DNA from: Clostridium gasigenes | GTDB lineage: Bacteria > Bacillota > Clostridia > Clostridiales > Clostridiaceae | DNA: 64,000 nucleotides | Assembly: GCF_900104115.1 (NCBI RefSeq) | Contig: NZ_FNJM01000012.1 | Location: 23,476 to 87,475, forward strand | Reading direction: 5' to 3' | Shown: in pieces, positions 53,280 to 61,649 of the stretch | Layout of the letters: every line of letters starts with the position of its first letter | How positions within the stretch are numbered: position 1 is the first letter of the stretch | Notes under the pieces: generated by a model | Told to the model about the DNA's origin: nothing | The model's database searches: none | Seen by the model: the letters and a program-made list of their open reading frames with translations, nothing else | Translations under genes and position numbers: made by a program

Positions 53280-53639
53280 ATGACAAGAGTATTAATAGTA
53301 GACGATGCAGCATTTATGAGAATGATGGTTAAGGATATACTTCAAAAGAATGGGTTTGAAGTAGTTGGAGAAGGTTGTAACGGAATCCAAGCGGTTGAAT
53401 TATATAAACAAGAAAAACCAGATGTAGTAACAATGGATATTACAATGCCAGAAATGGATGGAATTGAAGCAGTAAAACAAATAAAGGCATTTGATCCAAG
53501 TGCAAAAATAGTAATGTGTTCAGCCATGGGACAACAATCAATGGTTATGGATGCTATAAAAGCAGGAGCTAAAGATTTCATAGTAAAACCATTCCAAGCA
53601 GATAGAGTACTTGAAGCTATCAATAAAGTTGTTGGTTAA
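53280..53639 (+). CDS. cheY: CheY response regulator
   Basis: Single receiver domain, 119 aa. Acidic pair Asp8-Asp9, phospho-acceptor Asp53 in TMDITMP, Ser81 in MCSAMG and Lys103 in VKPF are all present. Phosphorylated CheY binds the switch protein FliM and sets the direction of flagellar rotation. TTGGAGGG precedes the ATG. The location between cheC and a second cheW matches the clostridial order. Confidence 0.96.
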   Translation: MTRVLIVDDAAFMRMMVKDILQKNGFEVVGEGCNGIQAVELYKQEKPDVVTMDITMPEMDGIEAVKQIKAFDPSAKIVMCSAMGQQSMVMDAIKAGAKDFIVKPFQADRVLEAINKVVG

Positions 53640-53660
53640 TAGTTTAAGGAGGCAGGTTAA

Positions 53661-54059
53661 ATGCAATTTGTAGTATTTAAATTAGGGGAAGAACACTTTG
53701 CAGTGGAAACTGAAAAGATACAGAGTATAAATGATATGATGATAATAACAGAGGTGCCTAACTCACCAAATTACATTAAAGGGTTAATAAATTTAAGAGG
53801 AAGTATTAAGTCATTAGTTGATATAAACTTGCTTTTGAATATTGTTTCTGAAAAGAAGCAAAATAATATTATTATACTTAAGTTATATGAAGAAGAAATA
53901 GGTATATCAGTAGATGAGGTTGAAGAAGTTATAGAGGTAGATGAAATTAATATACAAAATTTACCGGAATATACAACAGAAAATTATATTAAAGGAATAA
54001 TTAACTTAGATGGAAAGTTATTTACAGTTATAGAAATAGAAAAGCTGTTAAATAAATAA
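53661..54059 (+). CDS. cheW: CheW-like coupling protein (second copy)
   Basis: A 132-aa CheW-like domain protein, shorter and divergent from the copy at 48300. It retains QFVVFKLGEEHFAVETEKIQSIN at the start, PNSPNYIKGLINLRGSIKSLVDINLLL near 35-60, and NYIKGIINLDGKLFTVIEIEKLL at the end. Two coupling proteins may serve different receptor arrays. AAGGAGGC precedes the ATG. It sits between cheY and fliM. Confidence 0.93.
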   Translation: MQFVVFKLGEEHFAVETEKIQSINDMMIITEVPNSPNYIKGLINLRGSIKSLVDINLLLNIVSEKKQNNIIILKLYEEEIGISVDEVEEVIEVDEINIQNLPEYTTENYIKGIINLDGKLFTVIEIEKLLNK

Positions 54060-54075
54060 GAAAAGAGGGAAGGAA

Positions 54076-55065
54076 ATGGCAGAGGTTTTATCGCAAAGTG
54101 AAATAGACGCCTTGTTGTCTGCCCTATCTACAGGGGACGTAGAAGGAAAAGAAATGATAGTTAAAGATGAAGATGTGCATAAAGTTAAAAAATATGATTT
54201 TAGAAGTCCTCAAAAGTTCTCAAAAGATCATATTAGAACATTAGAAATGGTTCATGATAATTTTGCTCGTATTATATCAAATTATCTATCAGGGCAGCTA
54301 AGAAAAAATGTTAAAGTTGATATTCAAAGTGTAGAGCAAATAACCTATGAAGAATTTATACACTCTATTCCAAATCCAACAATAATTACATTATTTAAGA
54401 TGGCACCACTTCAAGGCAATATTTTACTTGAAATTAATCCAGAGTTTTCTTTTCAAATATTAGATATATTGCTAGGTGGAACAGGGGATAGAATAAGTGT
54501 TAATAAAGAATTTTCAGATATAGATAAAAATATAATGAGGGAAGTTACAACTGATTTGATAAAAAACCTAGTGTTAGCCTGGGAGGAAGTATTAGAAGTT
54601 GAACCCGTTTTTGAGGAGTTAATAACAAATCCTACAGCTAATCAAACCTTAGCACCAAATGAAGCTGTTGCATTATTAAACTTTTCAGTTGAAATAGGAA
54701 AGAAAACTACATATATGAATCTTTGCATTCCATATTTAAGTGTGGAAAAAGTATTAGATAAATTGATAGTTCAATATTGGTTCCGCAATGAAGTGACAGA
54801 TGCGTTAGAAGAATCTACAGAAAAGATTAAAGGTTTATTAAAAACAGTAGATGTTTCTATGAGAGCTGAACTTGGTGACATAGAAATAACAATAGATGAG
54901 TTTTTAAAATTAGTTAATGGAGATGTACTAAGGCTAGGAACAAAATGTAATGAACCAATAAAAGTATTTGTGGAAGATGAAGAATGCTTCCTTGCAAAGC
55001 CAGGTATAGTTGGTAAAAATATTGGAATAGAACTTTTGGATATTATAGATAAGGATGTGAGATAA
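54076..55065 (+). CDS. fliM: Flagellar motor switch protein FliM
   Basis: C-ring protein that binds CheY-P. The 329-aa protein begins MAEVLSQSEIDALLSAL, the CheY-binding motif EIDALL; a CheC-like middle domain (RTLEMVHDNFAR, LLEINPEFSFQILDILLGGTG) follows, and a C-terminal SpoA domain (VDVSMRAELGDIEITIDEFLKLVNGDVLRL). The middle domain lacks the ExxN phosphatase residues, as usual for FliM. GAGGGAAGGAAA precedes the ATG. fliY starts two bases after its stop. Confidence 0.95.
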   Translation: MAEVLSQSEIDALLSALSTGDVEGKEMIVKDEDVHKVKKYDFRSPQKFSKDHIRTLEMVHDNFARIISNYLSGQLRKNVKVDIQSVEQITYEEFIHSIPNPTIITLFKMAPLQGNILLEINPEFSFQILDILLGGTGDRISVNKEFSDIDKNIMREVTTDLIKNLVLAWEEVLEVEPVFEELITNPTANQTLAPNEAVALLNFSVEIGKKTTYMNLCIPYLSVEKVLDKLIVQYWFRNEVTDALEESTEKIKGLLKTVDVSMRAELGDIEITIDEFLKLVNGDVLRLGTKCNEPIKVFVEDEECFLAKPGIVGKNIGIELLDIIDKDVR

Positions 55066-55066
55066 A

Positions 55067-56164
55067 ATGAGCAATGGATTTTTATCACAGGAAGAAATAG
55101 ACGCATTATTAAATGGCGATATAGAAGCTTCTAAAGAAAATGTTGATATTGAAGTATTAACAGCTATTGAAAAAGATTTATTGGGTGAAATTGGTAATAT
55201 ATCAATGGGGTCTGCATCAACAGCCCTTTACCAACTTGTAAATCAACAAGTAAATATAACAACTCCTGTAGTTAGTATAACGACTTTGGGAAAAATAAAA
55301 AAAGAATTTGACTATCCAAATATTATATTAGATGTTGAATATACAGAAGGTATAGTAGGAAGAAATATTCTAATAATGCAAGTTGCAGATGCAGGAGTTA
55401 TTGCAAACTTAATGATGGGTGGAGATGGTAATGTACAAAATACAGAACTATCAGAAATTGAAATAAGTGCAGTTCAAGAAGCTATGAATCAAATGATAGG
55501 ATCATCAGCTACGTCTATGGCAACTATGTTTGCAAGAATAGTTAATATATCGCCTCCGAATTCTAAAATTTGGAGCGAAATATCTGAAACAATATCAGAT
55601 GCCTTAGATGAAGATGAAGAAATAGTAAGAGTTAAGTTTAACATAACTATAGGAACGTTAGTAGATTCAGAAATAATGCAAATTCTACCTATAGAAACAG
55701 CAAAGAAAATAGTTTCCATTATGATGGGTGAAGAGAACCTTGAAGAACCTGCACCTCAAGTTAATAACCATAAAGTAGAGGAAAAAACTATTTCTTATGA
55801 ATTACAAGCAGAGGTTCAAAGAGAACCAGAAAGAGAAGTTAAGGCGGTTGAAGTCCATGAAGCTAAGTTTGGGCAATTAACACCTTCAAGAATAGGAGAA
55901 CCACATAAAAATATAGATTTAATATTAGATGTTCCTTTAAATATTTCAGTAGTTCTTGGAAGAACAAAGAAAAGCGTAAAAGATATATTGAATTTAAGTA
56001 CAGGATCATTAATAGAGTTAGATAAACTTGCTGAAGAACCTGTAGAAATACTTGTAAATGGCAAAAAAATAGCTTACGGAGAAGTTGTAGTTGTAGACGA
56101 AAACTTCGGAGTAAGAATAACTAATATAGTTAGTGGTGTAGATAGAATTAAATCTCTTAAATAA
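55067..56164 (+). CDS. fliY: FliY switch protein and CheY-P phosphatase
   Basis: A 365-aa C-ring protein that combines a FliN-type SpoA domain with a CheC-type phosphatase domain. It begins MSNGFLSQEEIDALLNGD, like FliM, so it can bind CheY-P. The phosphatase motifs DLLGEIGN and SAVQEAMN fit (D/S)xxxExxN. The SpoA part is at about 285-365 (ILDVPLNISVVLGRTKKSVKDIL). A Glu-rich linker joins them. It has no strong ribosome binding site of its own, so translation is probably coupled to fliM. It closes the operon with a strong hairpin at 56174. Confidence 0.93.
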   Translation: MSNGFLSQEEIDALLNGDIEASKENVDIEVLTAIEKDLLGEIGNISMGSASTALYQLVNQQVNITTPVVSITTLGKIKKEFDYPNIILDVEYTEGIVGRNILIMQVADAGVIANLMMGGDGNVQNTELSEIEISAVQEAMNQMIGSSATSMATMFARIVNISPPNSKIWSEISETISDALDEDEEIVRVKFNITIGTLVDSEIMQILPIETAKKIVSIMMGEENLEEPAPQVNNHKVEEKTISYELQAEVQREPEREVKAVEVHEAKFGQLTPSRIGEPHKNIDLILDVPLNISVVLGRTKKSVKDILNLSTGSLIELDKLAEEPVEILVNGKKIAYGEVVVVDENFGVRITNIVSGVDRIKSLK

Positions 56165-56173
56165 AATAATTTT

Positions 56174-56216
56174 AAAATGCTATGTAAATTATATTTATAA
56201 TTTACATAGCATTTTT
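56174..56216 (+). terminator. Terminator ending the fapA-fliY operon
   Basis: Stem of about 18 bp, AAAATGCTATGTAAATTA with its complement TAATTTACATAGCATTTT, followed by T. It separates the chemotaxis/switch operon from the late flagellar operon. Confidence 0.85.
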
Positions 56217-56258
56217 ATTAATAATAATCTCTTATGGAAGTATTTTTCCTAATTGCTA

Positions 56259-56285
56259 TAAACTTAAAAGAGTTATTTACGATAA
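56259..56285 (+). promoter_or_regulatory. Sigma-D (sigma-28) type promoter of the flgM operon
   Basis: TAAA at 56259-56262, exactly 15 bases, then TACGATAA at 56278-56285, against the consensus TAAA-N15-GCCGATAA (six of eight in the -10 element). It is 35 bases upstream of the flgM ATG. The same spacing occurs before flagellin. Confidence 0.75.
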
Positions 56286-56319
56286 TAAAATATAGAATTA
56301 AATTGTGGAGGTATATTAA

Positions 56320-56595
56320 ATGAACATAAAAGGTATGGGATCACTGGCAACTGTTAATTATTATAATAAAATCGCTAGTAATAAAATTGAAAAAATAGAT
56401 AAGGTTAAGACTTCAGACAGAATAGAATTATCCAAAGCAGGTAAAGTTTTAAATGATTATGCAGTAGAAGCCTCAAGCTATGATAAGGCTGCAAAAGTTG
56501 AAGAAATAAAAAATAAACTTTTAAATGGAACTTATAATATAGATGCAAAGCTTACAGCTAAAAGTATGTTAGATGTCATGAAGGAGATAAAATAG
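56320..56595 (+). CDS. flgM: Anti-sigma factor FlgM
   Basis: A 91-aa mostly disordered protein that holds sigma-D inactive until the hook-basal body is finished and FlgM is exported. The C-terminal sigma-binding half is recognisable: SDRIELSKAGKVLNDYA (about 32-48), then KVEEIKNKLLNGTYNIDAKLTAKSMLDVM (62-88). Its own promoter is of the sigma-D type, giving negative feedback. TGGAGGT precedes the ATG. flgN starts five bases after its stop. Confidence 0.92.
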   Translation: MNIKGMGSLATVNYYNKIASNKIEKIDKVKTSDRIELSKAGKVLNDYAVEASSYDKAAKVEEIKNKLLNGTYNIDAKLTAKSMLDVMKEIK

Positions 56596-56600
56596 AAATT

Positions 56601-57011
56601 ATGATAGATAAATTAACAGAAGTATTAGTTAAAGAAGATAAAGCTCTTAAAAATTTATTAGTTCTATTAGATGAACAATTTAAACTTATTATGTCAAAAA
56701 ATGTTTTTGGAATGGAAGAAATAGTTGAAAGGCTTCAAACTTGTAATAAGGGAATTGCAGAATTTGAAGTTGAGAGAAGGAAACTAATAGGAACTAAAAG
56801 TATGAGAGAAATAGTTAAAACTCTTGATAATGATAATTTAGATAATGTATATAGGGAAATTCAAAAACTTTTAGAAGAGATTATACTTCAAAAAGATACT
56901 AATGAGACTCTGATAAAGCAACAACTTGGATATACAAATAAAATGTTAAATATAATTAATCCGAGAAGAGAGGTTAAAATCTATAACTCATATGGAAATA
57001 TTAAAAGGTAA
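56601..57011 (+). CDS. flgN: FlgN-like export chaperone
   Basis: A 136-aa all-helical protein, DKALKNLLVLLDEQFKLIMSKNVFGMEEIVERLQTCNKGIAEFEVERRKL in its first half, which matches the FlgN fold. FlgN escorts the hook-filament junction proteins FlgK and FlgL to the export gate, and both are encoded immediately downstream. FlgN sequences diverge strongly, so the call leans on position and helical pattern. The start ATG at 56601 has GGAG 16 bases upstream within the flgM end; translational coupling is likely. Confidence 0.82.
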   Translation: MIDKLTEVLVKEDKALKNLLVLLDEQFKLIMSKNVFGMEEIVERLQTCNKGIAEFEVERRKLIGTKSMREIVKTLDNDNLDNVYREIQKLLEEIILQKDTNETLIKQQLGYTNKMLNIINPRREVKIYNSYGNIKR

Positions 57012-57036
57012 AATATATTTTCAAATAGATATTAAG

Positions 57037-57075
57037 AGTAAGTGCGAGACTTATTTAAAAGTTTAAGCACTTACT
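57037..57075 (+). promoter_or_regulatory. Hairpin directly upstream of flgK
   Basis: AGTAAGTGC (57037-57045) pairs with GCACTTACT (57067-57075); inside, GACTT and AAGT can pair too. The right arm ends two bases before the flgK ribosome binding site AAGGAGG. No T run follows, so control of translation or RNA processing is more likely than termination. Confidence 0.5.
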
Positions 57076-57090
57076 TAAGGAGGTAAATAT

Positions 57091-58911
57091 ATGTCAGGAT
57101 TATTTTCAACATTTAATATAGCAAAGCGTGGTATGAATGTTCAACAAAGAAGTATTGATGTAACATCACATAATATTTCAAATGCAAATACACCAGGTTA
57201 TTCAAGACAAAGAACTAAAATTGAAACAACAAGGCCTATGGGAATGACTGGAGATGTAGGACAACTTGGAACTGGTGCCCAAGTAGCTGCAATTGAAAGA
57301 GTGCGAGATGGGTTCTTAGATTATCAAGTAAGAGGAGAAAATTCATCTCTAGGAAAATATGATACAAGAAGTAAATCATTACAAGAAGTAGAGACAATAT
57401 TTAATGAACCATCCGAAACAGGAATATCATCATTAATGGGTAAGTTTTTTGATTCATTCCAAGAACTTTCAAAGCAACCAAGTAGTTCTAATGGAAGAAC
57501 AGTAGTGGCTCAGCAATCAGCAGCCCTTGCAGATGCTTTAAATCATACATACACTCAACTTGAGAAGCTGCAAGCAAATGCACAAGATTCAATAAGAGCT
57601 GGAGTTACAGGGGTAAATAGTATTTTAGATCAAGTTGATAGGTTAAATCAAGAAATAATAAGTGTTAAAGTATCAGGAAATATGCCGAATGATCTTTTAG
57701 ATAAAAGAGATACATTATTAGATGAATTAAGTAATAAATTTAATTTTGTAGTAGATAAAAAAGAATTTGAGGGAATCTGCATTAGACCAGAAGATGTTGG
57801 AGATATGAAAACTCCAAATGTAATAACTTCAAGTCCAAATACAGAAGCTGCAAGGTTTTCATATATATCAAGCATGGAAGTGGATAAAAACGATCCAAGT
57901 GGGAACACTCAGATAATTACATATTATAAAAATGGTAATATGAAAAATGATTCTAATAAACAAACCATGAAAGTATCAGGATTAAGCAAAGAGCAAATTA
58001 AAGATGTTATGGATAATAGAATTATTTGGGCAAACTCAAGTGGTCAAGCTACAAAGGGTGATGGTTATCCTATAAGAAATGGAGAAACAGTACAAGCTTC
58101 GGAAATACTTATGTTTAAACCAAGTAACGGAGAACTTAATGGGGTTGTTTCTGTACAAAAAGATATACAAGATTATATGAATCAACTAAATAAATTAGCT
58201 AAAACCTTGGCGTTTTCTGTAAATGCAGTTCATAGTGGTATGGATGACCCGTTAAATGGAGGAGGAAACCCAGATAGAGATGCAACACCGTTTTTTGTTA
58301 ATGGTTCAGTTGTTAAATACAATAATAATAATATATTAACAAATCTTGATGATACTCTATCTGCTGAAGAGGAAATAACAGCTAAAAATATTTCAATGAA
58401 TAAAGAGATATTAGAAGATGTTATGAAAATAAAAACTAGAACTAATGATGATAAATTTGCCTTTGCATCACATAATAATATAGATGGAGATGCAGATGGA
58501 GCAAGAGCTCTTGCTCTTGCGCAACTTAGAGATTCTATATTAAGAGTGCAAGATGTAAATGAAACTATAATTTCAAGAAAGGATATGTTTGACCTTTCAA
58601 AAGGTGGAAGTGTTCTTCAAGATAATGGTATGAAAATAGTTAATAGCTCAAGCGGTATGAAAATGGGTTCTTATTTTAAAGATACTATTGATAGATTAGG
58701 AGTGCAAGCTCAAGAGGCTAGTAGAATGACTGCAAATCAAGAAGAGTTATTATTTAGTTTAGAAGAAAGTAGAACTTCAATTTCAGGAGTTTCTTTAGAT
58801 GAAGAAATGGCGAATTTAGTACAATTTCAACATTCATACAATGCAAGTGCAAAGATAATTTCTACAATAGATGAATTGTTAGATGTGGTAATTAATGGAT
58901 TAAAGAGATAG
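57091..58911 (+). CDS. flgK: Flagellar hook-associated protein FlgK (HAP1)
   Basis: Forms the junction between hook and filament. The 606-aa protein has the N-terminal heptad region FNIAKRGMNVQQRSIDVTSHNISNANTPGYSRQR, which also carries the rod/hook motif, and the C-terminal ISGVSLDEEMANLVQFQHSYNASAKIISTIDELLDVVINGL. It lies between its chaperone gene and flgL. AAGGAGG precedes the ATG. Length is within the FlgK range. Confidence 0.95.
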   Translation: MSGLFSTFNIAKRGMNVQQRSIDVTSHNISNANTPGYSRQRTKIETTRPMGMTGDVGQLGTGAQVAAIERVRDGFLDYQVRGENSSLGKYDTRSKSLQEVETIFNEPSETGISSLMGKFFDSFQELSKQPSSSNGRTVVAQQSAALADALNHTYTQLEKLQANAQDSIRAGVTGVNSILDQVDRLNQEIISVKVSGNMPNDLLDKRDTLLDELSNKFNFVVDKKEFEGICIRPEDVGDMKTPNVITSSPNTEAARFSYISSMEVDKNDPSGNTQIITYYKNGNMKNDSNKQTMKVSGLSKEQIKDVMDNRIIWANSSGQATKGDGYPIRNGETVQASEILMFKPSNGELNGVVSVQKDIQDYMNQLNKLAKTLAFSVNAVHSGMDDPLNGGGNPDRDATPFFVNGSVVKYNNNNILTNLDDTLSAEEEITAKNISMNKEILEDVMKIKTRTNDDKFAFASHNNIDGDADGARALALAQLRDSILRVQDVNETIISRKDMFDLSKGGSVLQDNGMKIVNSSSGMKMGSYFKDTIDRLGVQAQEASRMTANQEELLFSLEESRTSISGVSLDEEMANLVQFQHSYNASAKIISTIDELLDVVINGLKR

Positions 58912-58929
58912 TGAAGAGGAGATAATATT

Positions 58930-59925
58930 ATGAGAATTACAAACTCAATGATGTCTAAAAATTTTTTAAGAGATGTAAATAGAAATCAAAACAATTTAAA
59001 AACCATAAATAATCAATTAACATCCGGTAAAGAATTTAGAAGGCCATCAGAGGATCCTTTTAAAGTTGCAAGAAGTATGCAACTACATGGGGATATTAGT
59101 ACAAATAAGCAATATAATCAAAATATTAAGGATACAGTAAGTTTTTTAGATACAACAGATACAGCGCTAGATCAGGTTAACAATGTGTTCCAAAGAGTTA
59201 GAGAACTTATGGTGTCAGCTGGAAATGCAGCTTATGGTGATGATGAAAAAAGAGCTATTAAAGATGAAATAAATGAAAAAGTAAATGAAATATCACAGAT
59301 ATTAAATACTAGTTTTGATGGTAAATATATATTTGGAGGAACTAAAGGAAGTTCTAAACCTGTTGGTTCTATGGAAGATACAGTTACAAAAAATAATATA
59401 ATGCATTTAAGTGGAAGAGATGGAGAAGTATTAGATCTTAATAGTACAGAGGAAGATATAAAAAACCAAATCAATATGATTGGTGGAAACTTAAACACTG
59501 AAATATCTCAAGGAGTTAAGGTTGAATATAACGTATCTGCAACAGATGTTTTAATGTTTGAAAATCTAGAAGGAAAATCTATTAATGTAATGAATTTATT
59601 TAAAGATATAACAAATAATTTAGATTCAGACATTACTGTAGAATCTAAAAAAGTTACAAATGAAAATCTTAAAGATATGGATGCTGTAATATCTAATCTT
59701 TTAAAGATTAGATCAGAAGTTGGATCAAAGCAAAATAGAATGCAATCAGCACAAGAACAAAATGAAGCAGAAAACTTCAATATGACTGGTATTTTATCAC
59801 AAACAGAAGATATAGATTTTGCAGAAAAAACTATAGAAGCATCTGTTATGCAAAGTGTATATATGGCTGCGCTTCAAACAAGTGCAAAAGTTATACAACC
59901 TTCATTAATGGACTTTTTAAGATAG
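58930..59925 (+). CDS. flgL: Flagellar hook-associated protein FlgL (HAP3)
   Basis: Second junction protein, linking FlgK to the flagellin filament. The 331-aa protein begins MRITNSMMSKNFLRDVNRNQ and shows the flagellin-like LTSGKEFRRPSEDPFKVA and a C-terminal helix (IEASVMQSVYMAALQTSAKVIQPSLMDFLR). GAGGAG precedes the ATG. fliW starts 12 bases later. Confidence 0.95.
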   Translation: MRITNSMMSKNFLRDVNRNQNNLKTINNQLTSGKEFRRPSEDPFKVARSMQLHGDISTNKQYNQNIKDTVSFLDTTDTALDQVNNVFQRVRELMVSAGNAAYGDDEKRAIKDEINEKVNEISQILNTSFDGKYIFGGTKGSSKPVGSMEDTVTKNNIMHLSGRDGEVLDLNSTEEDIKNQINMIGGNLNTEISQGVKVEYNVSATDVLMFENLEGKSINVMNLFKDITNNLDSDITVESKKVTNENLKDMDAVISNLLKIRSEVGSKQNRMQSAQEQNEAENFNMTGILSQTEDIDFAEKTIEASVMQSVYMAALQTSAKVIQPSLMDFLR

Positions 59926-59937
59926 GAGGAGTACTAA

Positions 59938-60354
59938 ATGGAATTAATTTCACCGATACATGGTAAAATTCAATATAAGAAGGAAGAAGTAATAACTTTT
60001 AAGAAGGGAATTCCAGGTTGTGAAGAATATAAAACCTACGTAATTAAAGAAATAGAAGAAAGTCCATTTAAAATATTACAATCAGTACAAAATAATGAAT
60101 TAGCATTTATAATAATATCTCCATTTTATGTAATAGAGGATTATGAAATAAAGTTAAGTGGAGAAATAATTAAAAATATTAAAATAGAAAATCAAAAAGA
60201 TGTAATGATCTATTCGATTGTTAATGTAAGTTCAAAGGTAGAAAATATAACAACAAATCTAAGAGCACCTTTAGTATTAAATATTAAAGAAAAGTTTGGG
60301 GAACAATTAATAGTAGATAAAGATGTGTACAAAATAAAACATCCTTTAATGTAA
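59938..60354 (+). CDS. fliW: Flagellar assembly factor FliW
   Basis: A 138-aa protein that binds either flagellin or CsrA. When flagellin is being exported, FliW is released to bind CsrA, which frees flagellin mRNA for translation. The family start [18 protein letters not shown] and [22 protein letters not shown] are visible, ending with [12 protein letters not shown], which is characteristic. GGAGGAG precedes the ATG. csrA starts 11 bases downstream, as in Bacillus. Confidence 0.95.
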   Translation: MELISPIHGKIQYKKEEVITFKKGIPGCEEYKTYVIKEIEESPFKILQSVQNNELAFIIISPFYVIEDYEIKLSGEIIKNIKIENQKDVMIYSIVNVSSKVENITTNLRAPLVLNIKEKFGEQLIVDKDVYKIKHPLM

Positions 60355-60365
60355 GGAGTGGAATT

Positions 60366-60581
60366 ATGTTAGTTATTACTAGAAAAAAAGGTGAATCGTT
60401 ACTTATAGGTGAAAATATTGAAATAACAATTTCAAAAATAGATGATGGAAGTGTTAAAATTGCAATAGAGGCACCAAGGGAAATAACAATTTTAAGAAAA
60501 GAACTTTACACCGAAGTTGAAAGTGAAAATATTGAAGCTATAAAAATAGATATGAATATACTTAAAAAGTTTAAAAAATAG
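60366..60581 (+). CDS. csrA: Translational regulator CsrA
   Basis: A 71-aa RNA-binding dimer that recognises GGA in hairpin loops. [15 protein letters not shown] and [18 protein letters not shown] include the RNA-contacting Arg/Leu residues. In this setting it should repress flagellin by covering its ribosome binding site, and FliW antagonises it. A matching target hairpin exists in the flagellin leader at 63596. AAGGAGTGG precedes the ATG. It has a Lys-rich C-terminal tail (LKKFKK). Confidence 0.96.
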   Translation: MLVITRKKGESLLIGENIEITISKIDDGSVKIAIEAPREITILRKELYTEVESENIEAIKIDMNILKKFKK

Positions 60582-60591
60582 AGGTGTTAAT

Positions 60592-60933
60592 GTGGAATTA
60601 AAAGCTATGAGTGAAAGTGGACAAGTTGCTACAGAAATTAAAAAAGCAGACTTTAAACAAATGAAAAGCATAAAAACTACAGAGGGAACATCTAAAGATA
60701 AAGGCTATAAAGAAGAAGATATAGCAAAGGCATTAGTTAAATTAAATAAATTTTTGCAAGAGGATAATACAAGTGCAGAATACTCAGTTCATGAGGTATT
60801 TGGAGATATAATGATTAAGATTATAGATAATGATACAAAAGAAGTGCTTATGGAATTGCCACCAAAGAAAATACTAGATTTAGTGGCTAAGATGTGTGAG
60901 CGTGCAGGTGTGATTGTAGATAAAAAGGCCTAG
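60592..60933 (+). CDS. flaG: FlaG family protein
   Basis: A 113-aa protein with the FlaG domain in its last 70 residues: VKLNKFLQEDNTSAEYSVHEVFGDIMIKIIDNDTKEVLMELPPKKILDLVAKM, ending GVIVDKKA. FlaG affects filament length in other bacteria and is often found beside fliD. It starts with GTG, preceded by GAGGTG. The first 40 residues are Lys/Ser-rich and probably disordered. Confidence 0.9.
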   Translation: MELKAMSESGQVATEIKKADFKQMKSIKTTEGTSKDKGYKEEDIAKALVKLNKFLQEDNTSAEYSVHEVFGDIMIKIIDNDTKEVLMELPPKKILDLVAKMCERAGVIVDKKA

Positions 60934-60956
60934 ATAATATTAAAGGATGTGTAGGG

Positions 60957-61238
60957 ATGAATTTTTTATTGAATAAAATCGACACAGACCTAAGAAGAAA
61001 AGTTTACGAAGAAACAAGAGATGGTAAAATTCATAGAAAAGCAGAGATAGCTATATATAAAGATAGTGAAAAAGATCAAAAGAAAACATTTGAAGATTAT
61101 ATAAAAAAAGATTCAAAGAAAGAAAAAATAATTGTAGAAGCAACTAAAAATATAAAACCAGATATTAAAATAAAAGCAGAAAAAGAAGAAGATAAAAATA
61201 TATCACCATATGGTTCATTTTTAGACGTGAAAAAATAG
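60957..61238 (+). CDS. Unknown protein in the late flagellar operon (93 aa)
   Basis: A very charged 93-aa protein: MNFLLNKIDTDLRRKVYEE, KDQKKTFEDYIKKDSKKEK, then a Lys/Glu-rich coiled-coil-prone middle and the end ISPYGSFLDVKK. I do not recognise the family. Its position between flaG and fliS, with 11-23 base gaps, shows it belongs to the flagellar operon. A chaperone or export-related role is a guess from size and charge. Its start region reads AAAGGATGTGTAGGGATG, where AAAGGATGT resembles a CsrA target. Confidence 0.72.
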   Translation: MNFLLNKIDTDLRRKVYEETRDGKIHRKAEIAIYKDSEKDQKKTFEDYIKKDSKKEKIIVEATKNIKPDIKIKAEKEEDKNISPYGSFLDVKK

Positions 61239-61249
61239 GAGGAGCAAAT

Positions 61250-61630
61250 ATGTACGGAAATAATGCATTAAATGCATATAAGAATAACAGCGTAAATCAC
61301 TCATCAAAAGAACAATTGTTATTGATGCTGGTAGATGGAGCAGTAAGATTTGCTAAAACAGCAAGAGAAGATTTAATAAATAAAGATATAAAAAACAGTC
61401 ATGAAAATTTAATTAAGACCCAAAATATATTTACAGAGCTCATGGTAAGCTTAGATCAGAATGCAGGAGAATGGGCTACGCAAATATTTAAAGTTTATAA
61501 ATATATAAATGAAAAATTAGCTGAGGCTAATATAAAAAAAGATCCTAAAATTCTTGAAGAGGTAATACCATTAATAGAAGAAGTAAGAAGTATATGGTAT
61601 GAGGCTAATAAAAAAGCTGTAATGGGATAA
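61250..61630 (+). CDS. fliS: Flagellin chaperone FliS
   Basis: Binds the C-terminus of flagellin in the cytoplasm and keeps it from polymerising before export. The 126-aa four-helix protein shows NALNAYKNNSVNHSSKEQLLLMLVDGAVRFAKTA near the start, the standard FliS sequence. AGGAGGAG precedes the ATG. It sits between the unknown gene and fliD. In the FliW/CsrA circuit it competes for flagellin. Confidence 0.95.
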   Translation: MYGNNALNAYKNNSVNHSSKEQLLLMLVDGAVRFAKTAREDLINKDIKNSHENLIKTQNIFTELMVSLDQNAGEWATQIFKVYKYINEKLAEANIKKDPKILEEVIPLIEEVRSIWYEANKKAVMG

Positions 61631-61649
61631 ATAAGAGGAGGATAATAAA

